DNA from: Rhizophagus irregularis
Taxonomy: Eukaryota > Glomeromycota > Glomeromycetes > Glomerales > Glomeraceae
NCBI RefSeq assembly: GCF_026210795.1
Contig: NC_089447.1
Location: forward strand, 3,660,501 to 3,724,500
Direction of reading: 5' to 3'
Length of the DNA stretch: 64,000 nucleotides
The position numbers and the translations under genes were made by a program. Below, one piece after another: positions 36,116 to 46,000 of this stretch; position 1 is the first letter of the stretch; each line of letters begins with the position of its first letter. The notes below the pieces were generated by a model. It was not told the origin of the DNA. It searched no databases and saw only the letters and a program-made list of their open reading frames with translations.

Positions 36116-37568
36116 CTAAAAAATTTGAAATACTTCAAATTCTTTTACATAAGACTTCCTACCATTTTCTCTGATCTGATTTTCATATTTATTTTTATTG
36201 CAACTAACTGTAGACGAATAAATATCAAAACTCAAATCACTATATCCAAATGATGGACCATCAAACGAAAAATTACGTATAGCTCTCTTTTCATCTATTA
36301 CCCGACTTAAAATATACTCATTATTCCTAAAGGAAAATATGAAACTATTTTTAGTACTGTCAAAATTATCATCAGATTTCCATTTAATCGGATTATACCC
36401 TCCCAAAATTTCATTACTGTCTTTAACTTTAATAAATGTGACAGTATGAGCTTGGTTATCACAAATTTCATGGAATTGTTTGGCCGTACATTCATTAGGA
36501 TATCCACGAAAAATTAATCTAAATTCAAATAAATTTTTTATTTTGTTCGTATACTCTAACCTATCTATCCATTTTGAGATTAATTTAACATGTTGAAACG
36601 TAATGATTGTAGAATCAATATTTTTTGAACTTATTGATCTTATTTCAGGTTTTGATATTTCATTTGGCTTGATTGGTTTGTTATCATTATTTAAAAAATC
36701 TTTTAATAAACTTTTATATAATTCCTTTGGAAATATTTTTTTGTAAGACGTCACTTTTTCCGAAAATTCCTTGGAAGTTAAATTATGGAATCTAATTAAA
36801 GGAATGCATTGTTGTAAGGTTTTCTTTAAAGCATTGAAGTCATCTTTTGAAAAGCTTTCAATGTCAGATGGAAGTCCCGGATTTTGAGCAAGTCCCCATT
36901 TAATCACATGTTCCCAGACTTGTACTTCATTCAATTGAACATTTTCATTTTGAATAAGTGAGATCAAAAGGTTTTCTGGAATTAAAGAAAAGTTTGGAGA
37001 ATTGAAAATCTTATATGGTTCTTTAGCAATTAAATCAGTACAATATTTTTGAAGTTGTAAAAAAGAATCATTTTTAAAACTCGTTCGATATATAAAATCA
37101 AAGTTTTGTTCCATCCAGTCCGCCTTTCTCTTAATCAAAAAGACTTCTAAATAGGGAAATAATTCTTGAAGACTAAGTTCATTAGCAGTGATTAAGATTT
37201 TGATGATATCCGAAACCTCATATTCTTCCAAAGATAATTTCCCTCCATAAATATATCTAAAAATAAACGTTTTGAATTTAATAAAGTATAATAATTTTTA
37301 ATTGTTTATTAATAAATTTTATTTTTATTTTTTTTTTTTACCTTAAAACCACACTAATGTGCGCCAAAGTTCCATCATTTTTCTTTTTATTTGTTGATAA
37401 AACTCTTCGTAAATAAGGAGAACGATAATTTAAAATTACCATATGAGCACGAAATATTTTTACGTTAGGGTCATTACCAACTTCAATTGTAATATCATAA
37501 TATTCTTCATCATTTAAAATTTCAAGAAAATTTTGTGATAATTTTGGTAAAAGTTTATTATCGATCAT
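36116..37568 (-). CDS. BTB-BACK-TLDc domain protein
   Basis: Two exons, 37568-37342 and 37256-36116, join in frame (1368 nt, 455 residues), with the intron at 37257-37341. The start at 37568 gives MIDNKLLPKLSQNFLEILND, then the BTB fold (YYDITIEVG, IFRAHMVILNYRSPYLRRVL). The BACK region follows (LSLQELFPYLEVFL, NEVQVWEHVIKWGLAQNPGL, CIPLIRFHNLTSKEF). The C-terminal TLDc domain has LIFRGYPNECTAKQFHEICD, KVKDSNEILGGYNPIKW and SFIFSFRN. Such proteins are expanded in Rhizophagus; BTB-BACK proteins often bridge Cullin-3 ubiquitin ligases. Compared with its tandem copy this gene lacks 10 residues (KLSNISPEIF in the copy) just before the intron, an in-frame 30-nt deletion in the BTB domain that may affect folding. 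Confidence 0.9.
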
Positions 37569-38100
37569 TATAATAATTTTAAAAAATGAGAATGAGAAAA
37601 GTCTAAAAATCGTGCAGATCATTCTTGAATTTATATTTTTTTTCATATGCAGCATTACGCAATCTTTCCTAATATGGTAAATTTACCGTAACGTCGGTTT
37701 ATAATTTTTCAGTATCAACAAAATTCGTACAATAAAAATAGATAAGACAAAAAAAAAATACTAATTACGGAATTTCCGTCCTCTATTCTAACGCGACATC
37801 GTGAATTAAAATATTATTGATACCATAGATAATCTAAATAACACATTTGTTCGCAACTATCTAACCTCAAGATATTATCCAAGGATTCACATTTCACAAT
37901 TAACGGTAACAAATTCATATAATATTTTCTTGTTATTTTATGATTTAAATTTGAAAATAAAACATACAGTCTTGATTTCTCAACCGTAATTTTATAAAAA
38001 TAAATACTTATATAAATTTATTTATTTGTAGCTTTAAGAAATAAAGATTATTTATTAAAAAAAATATGCGTTAAAGTAATAATTATAAATAAATATTATT
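37569..38100. other. Spacer between tandem BTB copies
   Basis: Upstream region of the intact BTB gene and 3' flank of the decayed copy. It contains the repeated promoter-like block CATATGCAGCATTACGCAAT (about 37645-37664). No other gene. Confidence 0.4.
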
Positions 38101-39600
38101 CACGTAATTCTACAAAATTTGAAATACTTCAAAATCTTTTACAAAAGAACTTTCATCATTTTCTCTAATCTGTTTTTCATAATTAGTTCTTTTGCAACGA
38201 ACTCTTAATCCAAAAACTAAAAATAAACACATGTCAATCAATTCCAAATGATGGACCATTGAATGAATCATTTTTCATGGCTTCCCTTTCATTGATTACA
38301 TGACTTAAAATATAATTACTGTTTCTAAAAGAAAATATAAAACTATCTTTGGTAATACCAAAGCTATTATCAGATTTCCATTTAAGTGGATTATACCCTC
38401 CCAAAATTTCATTACTGTCTTTAACTTTAATAATCGTTACAGTACGAGATTGATTATCGCAAACATTATGAAAATTTTTTGGATTAAATCCATCACAAGA
38501 TGCACGAAAAATTAATTTAAATTCATGCGAATTTTTAATTTCGTTCGTACATTCTAATCTATCAATCCATTTTGTGATTAATTTGGAATGTTGAAATGTA
38601 ATGATTTCAGAATCAATATTTTTTTAAATTTGTTTCTATAATCTCATCTGTTACACATGGTTCCATTTTTTCAACTTGTTCAATTGGCTTTCTATCATTA
38701 TTTAAAAAATCTTTTATTAAACTTTTATATAATTCTTTTGGAAAAACTTTTTTATAAGGTAAAACTTTTTCCGAAAATTCCTTAGAAGTTAAATTATAAA
38801 ATCTAATTAAAGGAATACATTGTTGTAAGGTATTCTTTAAAGCGTTAAAATCATCTTTTGAATAGTTTTCAATGTTAGAGGGAAGTTTCGGATTTTGAGA
38901 AATTCCCCATTTAATCGTATGTTCCCAAACTTGTACTTCACTTGCTTGAGTACCTTTATTTTGAATAAGTGAGACCAAAAGTTTTTCTGGTATTGAAGAA
39001 AATTTTGGTGAATTGAAAATCTTATTGGCGCTTTAGCAATTAAATCAGTACAGTAAAATCAGTACAGTAATTTTGAAGTCGTAAAAAAGAATTATTTTCA
39101 AAACTCGTTCGATATATCGAATCAAAGTTTTGTTCCATCCAATCAGCTTTTCTTTCAATCAAAAAGGTTTCTAAATAGGGAAACAATTCTTGAAGACTAA
39201 GTTCATTAGCAACGATCAAGATTTTAATAATATCTGAATTATCATATTCTTCCAATGATAACTTTCCTCCATAAATATACCTAAAATAAATGATTACAAA
39301 TTAAAAAAAAAATACTTATTAACTTCTAATTTATAATCTTTTTTCTTACCTCAAAATCACACTAAAAATTTCGGGCGAAATATTCGATAATTTAATATGT
39401 ACCAAGGTTTCATCATTTTTCTTTTTATTAGTTGACAAAATTCTTCTCAAATAAGGAGAACGATAATTTAAAATAATCATATGAGCGCAAAATATTTTTA
39501 TATTAGGATCATTACCAACTTCAAATATCATAATATTCTTCATCATCTAAAATTTTAAGAAAATTTTGTGATAATTTTGGTAAAAGCTTATTATAATTAT
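38101..39600 (-). pseudogene. Decayed tandem copy of the BTB-BACK-TLDc gene
   Basis: It has the same domain order and intron position as 36116-37568. Lesions: the start ATG is lost (near 39595); a 5-nt deletion after EEYYDI shifts the BTB frame (near 39530); a 15-nt direct duplication plus frame break follows RLQNYCTDF (39040-39065); a stop after LKKY near 38613 precedes the TLDc part; and another break follows GPSFGID (near 38240). The BTB segment NDETLVHIKLSNISPEIF shows what the intact copy has lost. It arose by local duplication and then decayed. Confidence 0.85.
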
Positions 39601-40725
39601 TAAAATGAATAAAAAAGGGGGACTTATACTACTCCCCCATTCAGGAAATGATCTTGTCTACTACACAAAACTCTATATTAGAAAAAGCCTTACTTTTTTA
39701 GCAGGTCCCACATTAAGTACCCTGTAATTGTAACAGAAGATGATGTACAAATAGATAGGTTGAGTCGCACATGTACAGGGTTAACCGCCAAAAAAAGCCA
39801 ATCATATTTATTGTCACAAACTCACAATAGGTAAATTCATGTTTTATGAAGAAGAATCAAGTATAAATAATTTTATATAGTCCTGTACAGTGTCTGGTCC
39901 GAGCAGCCCTAAACAGCCGGTATTGTTCTAATTGAATACACTTTTGACTAAGTTGCCCAACCCAAAAATGCTCGCCTTCGTGTGACTGACTCTCGAGTGC
40001 ACGTGATATGTAATGTTGGCAAAAATTATTGTAATACGGTCTGCTCTAAGTCGGCAAAATTAGGAACAATGGGAAAAGTGCTTAATATGACGTTTGTGTG
40101 TATCAAGACGAAGATAATGATAAATGATAATACTGATGATGCAGATCAATACGAAGATATGATATGCTTGACGCATCAGAAAATGATTTTGCTATGAATC
40201 AGATTTGGGAAGATGAATTTACGTGAAAATTACTTTACGAAAAAAACACTACAAAAAAAAACAAAATTAGTGGTTTCCGGCTATATCTGATATCAATAAC
40301 GTGATTCCTAGAGTTCTGACAATATTGAAGATTTATCTGATACATCAAATTTATCAATCATTGAAGTCATAAATAAAAATGATACTATGGAATTTGCTCG
40401 GTTAAAAATGCTTGATCATATAACATACTTTTTTTGTTAATTAAAAAATTCGTTATTATTCCAAAAATTAAATCAATCGACCCTAAAAATAAATAAGTCT
40501 CATGAGAAGCTAAAGTTTATGAAACATGAGAAATTGATAAATATTGATAAAAATTACTTTACATACTGTATAGTGTATACTGTTTACTTGTTTTAATTTA
40601 AATATAAGTAAAAACATTTATAAACATTTTAAAAAAGGTTTTTTTAATGTTCTTTTATTAAAACCTTTAACAAAAATATAATCACAACAGATAATGATAA
40701 CTTAATAAAAAAAAAGTTCTAGAAC
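39601..40725. other. Intergenic with a weak coding relic
   Basis: From about 40150 to 40440 the plus strand holds RYDMLDASENDFAMNQIWED, then stops, then DNIEDLSDTSNLSIIEVINK and MEFARLKMLDH. This looks like decayed coding DNA of unknown family. The rest is plain AT-rich DNA; around 39617-39642 a short GGGGG...CCCCC hairpin is present. Confidence 0.3.
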
Positions 40726-40864
40726 TACCGTATTTGCCCAAAAATAAGTAATCACCGAAAATAAGCAACATGGCCCGCATTATAACAAATTTTGGCCCAC
40801 ATTATCAAAACTTGGCCGGCATTATGTGCAAAAACTTGTTGCTTATTTTCGGGCAAATACGGTA
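40726..40864. mobile_element. TA-flanked MITE
   Basis: Inverted ends TACCGTATTTGCCC and AAAATAAG face each other across about 139 bp, with a core containing GGCCCGCATTATAAC and GGCCGGCATTATG. The outermost bases are TA on both sides, as expected for a Tc1/mariner-like target. Confidence 0.72.
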
Positions 40865-41029
40865 TATATTTTTTGTTAAAAATATGAGTGTTATAAATGT
40901 CCAATAAATTCTAGAATATATATTTGTATGTTTTAATAAGTACCTTAAGAATCTCATTTCAATGAATCAATAAATGTACATTTATAAACTATACAGTAAT
41001 CCACCAATATTGTTAATTCTAATCTTTTG
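40865..41029. other. Short spacer
   Basis: AT-rich, no feature seen. Confidence 0.4.
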
Positions 41030-42035
41030 CTAAATTTTTTAATTCTTTTTTTTCTTGTTTTAATTCTAATTTTAATTCATTCAAATTCTTTCTATATCTC
41101 CTGCCATCATGTTAAAATTTAATTGAGTTCTAGTTCCTTCCTAAGAATTAGTAGTAAATTTAAAAATATTGTATTTATCATAATTAAAAAAATTCAACTT
41201 AAGAATATTTTCTGTCACAAGACTAACTTCCAACTGCAGATTCTTTAATTTGTATAGCTAAATCTTAATTCCATTTGAATATTTGACATGTCAATTATTT
41301 TTCTTCTAACTCATTTTGAGAACTTTGATAATAAGCTTCAGCAATTGTTTCTAATTTAATAAGATTCTGTTCAGTATCTTTTTGTTTCAATTCAAGAAAT
41401 TTCAATCTTTGAGTTTCTTCTAAAATTTCATTTAGTAAAATCTTGTATAGAATGCTTGTGAATGAGATTTTACAATAAGGTTATTATGCCCAATTGGTGC
41501 ATTTATAAATTCCATAATATATTACTTTATCAATATCACTAACCCCATTTTATGAAGAAGAATAACCCATTTTTTTAATAGTATCTAGCACTTCTGATGT
41601 AGATGGTCTTTTTGATGGATCTTTATCCCAACATTTTTCATCAAATTTACATACATTAGCCCTGTTCATTTCCGGTCGGTTGCATTTTTCGGTCGGATTT
41701 TGTTGTACAAAAATTATCCAATAAAATATTTTTATTTTCGATCGCAAATTGAACTGCTTTAGATGAAATTTAGTTCGAACTCCTTCTATTGATATACATT
41801 ATTATCTTAATTGTCACGTAAACAGAAATTATCTAATTTTGGTTGGTTATTTTTGGCGTTCGACCAAAAAACCCCCAAAAAAATTGGGATAAAAGTTCAG
41901 AAAATGGTTGCGTTGTACAAACTGATCAGCCCAATCAAAATTAACTCAAATCTGACCGAAAAATGCGACCGACCGGAAATGAACAGGGCTATTGTGGAGT
42001 ATTTACAATAATTTCAGGACGCTCAGAAACCCTGA
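41030..42035 (-). pseudogene. C-terminal kinase fragment interrupted by a MITE
   Basis: On the minus strand the relic starts VRVSERPEIIVNTPQ (42035-41993). It is cut by an element at 41657-41991, then continues (in a shifted frame) with KCWDKDPSKRPSTSEVLDTI and the tail MEFINAPIGHNN, SHSQAFYTRF and LEETQRLKFLELKQKDTEQN, with stops. The order matches the C-terminal lobe and tail of the kinase at 43-49 kb (ERPEIIENTPQ, KCWNEDPLKRPSSKEV, EFINAPIGHNN). The catalytic half is missing. Confidence 0.78.
41657..41991. mobile_element. TA-flanked MITE with ~45-bp inverted ends
   Basis: The left end TAGCCCTGTTCATTTCCGGT and the following CGGTTGCATTTTTCGGTCGG face a near-identical inverted copy at 41945-41991. 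TA is present at both borders. The element of about 335 bp is inserted in the kinase relic right after the codon for Gln of NTPQ. No coding capacity. Confidence 0.8.
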
Positions 42036-42454
42036 CAATAATAATAATAAGAAGGAAAACTGTATTAATAAGTTGATAGAAATAATCAAATAAATAAATA
42101 AAAAATGACAAAAAAATAATGAAAAAAACAACCAGAAACAAAGTGAAATAAAAGAACATTAATATTACTTATTGTGCCATATTTATTTTCAATTTTATAG
42201 ATTATATATTTGGCTAAATTAAATAGGCTTAAAAAAATTAAGTGTTCAACAAGTGTAAAATTCATTACTTAAATATTAATTTTATCAAGCTAACTTGAAA
42301 TAAAATGATTTTATTTTATGCATTTTAAGAAAAAAAATATTTGTTATTTTCTTTTTTTTCTCAAGATAAACGTTCCGTGCGAAAAATTAGAGATATACGA
42401 TCACGTGATTTTAAATTACATATATTTGTAAGTACTAATATATAATAAAATATG
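42036..42454. other. AT-rich spacer
   Basis: No gene or repeat recognised; the region begins with short ATT/AAT repeats. Confidence 0.4.
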
Positions 42455-42720
42455 TATGTGCAGGTCGGTTGAGGGTTCATCCCTCTCCCGCCCTCCACAT
42501 ATTTTTACAATCAAGGTGGCAACCCCTGATTCCGCAAGGGTAGTACGGGTTTTGGTTTCAGTTTATATAGTATACTTTTAGGCCCTAGTTTGTAGGGTTC
42601 TTGTATTCTTTACTGTAACTTGGTTCATTTTGTGATATAAAAATAAACATATGTATCTGCATAAGTCCTTGACTCCTTGTAATTTGTACCGTGACTTAGT
42701 TCACGTGGAATCTAAAAATA
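42455..42720 (+). repeat. GC-richer unit ending in A/T-rich tail, possible SINE or TE end
   Basis: The segment from GTGCAGGTCGGTTGAGGGTT through CATCCCTCTCCCGCCCTCC, then AACCCCTGATTCCGCAAGGG, is far richer in GC than its surroundings. It ends in GTGATATAAAAATAAAC and a second version near 42690-42730 (AAAATAAAAATAAAAG). GGTTCATCCC resembles a pol III B box with one mismatch. A similar end (TTCACTCTGTGAAATAAAAA) occurs near 50605. I recall this segment type as repeated in Rhizophagus, but cannot verify it here. Confidence 0.4.
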
Positions 42721-43010
42721 AAAATAAAAGTAAAATAGTAAAAAAATGCAACCATATGCATTATACAGATCATTTGACGATATTTACAATTATCTTTACA
42801 CTTTAAATAACTTTGTTTGATGATTGACACATTCCGAATTCCGATTGTTTCATACTGTATATATGCAGTGTTGTGATCAACATCATACATTTGCATAAAA
42901 TATTATTACCATATTTATTTATACTAATAAAGACGTTTAATAATAAAAAGAAAAAGAAAAAAAAAATATTTACTTTTGTCTTTTCCAATTAGAGAAAATT
43001 TAATATAGTA
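42721..43010. other. Promoter-side region of the micro-exon kinase gene
   Basis: AT-rich DNA upstream of the ATG at 43011. No specific element identified. Confidence 0.35.
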
Positions 43011-46000
43011 ATGGGTCAACGTATTGGTAAAGGTAAAGCATATAGCATAAATATATAATATAAATTAGAATTATTCAAAATTTTTAAACCAAACTTCAAT
43101 ATAATAAAACTAGTTTTGTATAATATCAAGAAACCGAAAGGTAAATATAATATACAGAATAAAGATGAAATACTAAGATTTTTATTTATTAAAAAAATTA
43201 ATTGTAAATAATCAAATATAATTAAACCAAATTTGCAATATAACAAAACTAGGCACTAAAGAATTTGAGGGGAGTGGCACTGAAGAATTTGAAAGAAGAA
43301 GTATTGAGGAATTTGAAGGAAGTAGTACCAAGGAATCTAGAGGTATATCAAACAAGCTGAAATATTAAATTATTATTTATAAAATATCTATAATTATACC
43401 TTATATAATATGCAAATATAATTTAGACTAATTATATTATATAAAAATTATATTAAATATTTAGCTCGTAAGTTAATATAATTGAATAATAGCTAATTAC
43501 TCATTATTTTTTATTGTATTTCATATAACTAAATAATTTATTTAATGATTAATAATTCTATAGTTGGTAAGTTATCAGTTATTTAAATCTTTAATTCTTT
43601 GTTTATTTATTTTACATAACATTCAAATAACTAAATTCTTTATTTAAATACTAACTATTTAATAATTAATTATATTACAGATGGTAAGTTACAATATCAT
43701 ATACATTATATTTATTTGTTTAATATTTTATATAATTCAACTAATTATATTCTTAATTTAAAGTTATCAGTTATTTAAATCTTTAATTCTTTGTTTATTT
43801 ATTTTACATAACATTCAAATAACTAAACTCTTTATTTAAATAACTATTTAATAATTAATTATATTACAGATGGTAAGTTACAATATCATATATATTATAT
43901 TTATTTGTTTAATATTTTATATAATTCAACTAATTATATTCTTAATTTAAATAACTAGATTGTAAGTAATATATATAATTTACAGTAAATACTTTTATAT
44001 TATATTTATATCTAACTAATTAATAATCAATAATACTATAGGGTGTAAGTTATATGGTATTGATATTTCTATCATTTATATAATTTAAACTAACTAATTT
44101 CTTTATTTAAAAAATTATTTTGTAATTTAGTTGGTAAGTCATAAGTTATTTATTTAATTTTATTATAACATTTGTATATAATTTAAACTAACTAATTTCT
44201 TTATTAAAAAAATTATTAAATAATATAGAGAGTAAGTATTTATTTAATTCTATTATTAATTATTTATGTTGTGCGTCAGCTGCCGATTTGCGTCAGATGA
44301 CGCCGGCCTACATTATCGGCCCAGTATTATAATGCCTTAAGTGGGTTGGCCAGCATTACTACTAGGCAGCCGTCATCTGACGCACAACATTTATATAACA
44401 TTTACATATAATTTAAACTAACTAATCTTTATATTTAATAGATCGTAAGTTATAAGTTATACTTATTTATACAATATTTAAACTAACTAATTTCTTTATT
44501 TAAATAATTGTTAAATAATATAGTTCGTAAGTTATTTATTTAACTTTATTATTACTTGTTATAATATTTACATATAATTTAAACTAACTAATTTCTTTAT
44601 CCAAAAAATCATTAAATAAAATAGCCCGTAAGTTATTTATTTAATCCTATTATTACTCATTTATATCATAATATTTACAAATAATTTAAACTAACTAATT
44701 TCTTTATTTAAAAAATTTTATTTTAGTTGGTGAGTCAAAAGTTATTTATTTAATTATATTGTTACTTATTTTAAAATATATAAACTAATTAGTATCTTTA
44801 TTTAAAAAATTATTTTGTAATTTATTTTAGTTTGTAAGTCATAATTTATTTGATTCTATTATTACTTATTATTTATATAATATTTATGTATAATTTAAAC
44901 TAATTAATTTCTTTATTTAATAGATCGTAAGTTACAAGTTATTTATTTAATTCTATTATTACTTATTTATATAATATTTACATATAACTAACTTTTTTAT
45001 TTAAAAAATTATTAAATAATATAGGGAGTAAGTTATTTATTTAATTCTATTATTTATATAATACTTACGTATAATTAAAACTAACTAATTTCTTTATTAA
45101 AAAAAATTATTTTGTAATTTAGTTGGTAAGTCATAAGTTATTTATTTAATTCTATTATTACTTATTTATATAATATTTACATATAATTTAAACTAAATAA
45201 TTTCTTTATTTAAAAAATTATTAAATAATATAGAGAGTAAGTTATTTATTTAATTCTATTATTACTCATTTATATAATATTTACATATAATTTAACTAAC
45301 TAGTAATTTCTTTATTTAAAAAATTATTAAATAATTAATATAGGGAGTAAGTTATTTATTTATTTCTATTATTACTTATTTATACAATATTTGCACATAA
45401 TTTAAACTAATTAATTTCTTTAATTAAAAATTATTAAATAATATAGAGAGTAAGTTATTTATTTAATTCTATTATTATTTTATTTATATAATATTCACAT
45501 ATAATTTAAACTAACTAAATTTCTTATTTAATAGATTGTAAGTTATAAGTCATTTATTTGATTCTATTATTAATTATTTATATAATATTTACATATAATT
45601 TAAACTAATTAATTTCTTTATTTAATAGATCGTAAGTATAAGTTATTTATTTAATTCTATTATTACTTATTTATAATATTTACATATAATTTAAACTAAC
45701 TAATTCCTTTATTTAAAAAATTATTAAATCATAATAGAGCGTAAGTCATTTATTTAATTCTATTATTATTTATTTATATAATATTTATATAATTTAAACT
45801 AACTAATTTCTTTATTTAAAAAATTATTTTGTAATTTATTTTAGCTGGTAAGTCATAAGTTATTTATCTAATCCTATTCCTTATTTATATACTAATATAT
45901 ACACATAATTTAAACTAACTAATTTTCTTTATTTAATAGATCGTAAGTTATAAGTTATTTTTATTTAACTTATTTATATAATATTTGAATCTAATTTAAA

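Noticed and set aside
42455-42560. tRNA gene
   Set aside because: Only a B-box-like motif is seen. No A box at the right distance, no anticodon arm and no acceptor stem pairing.
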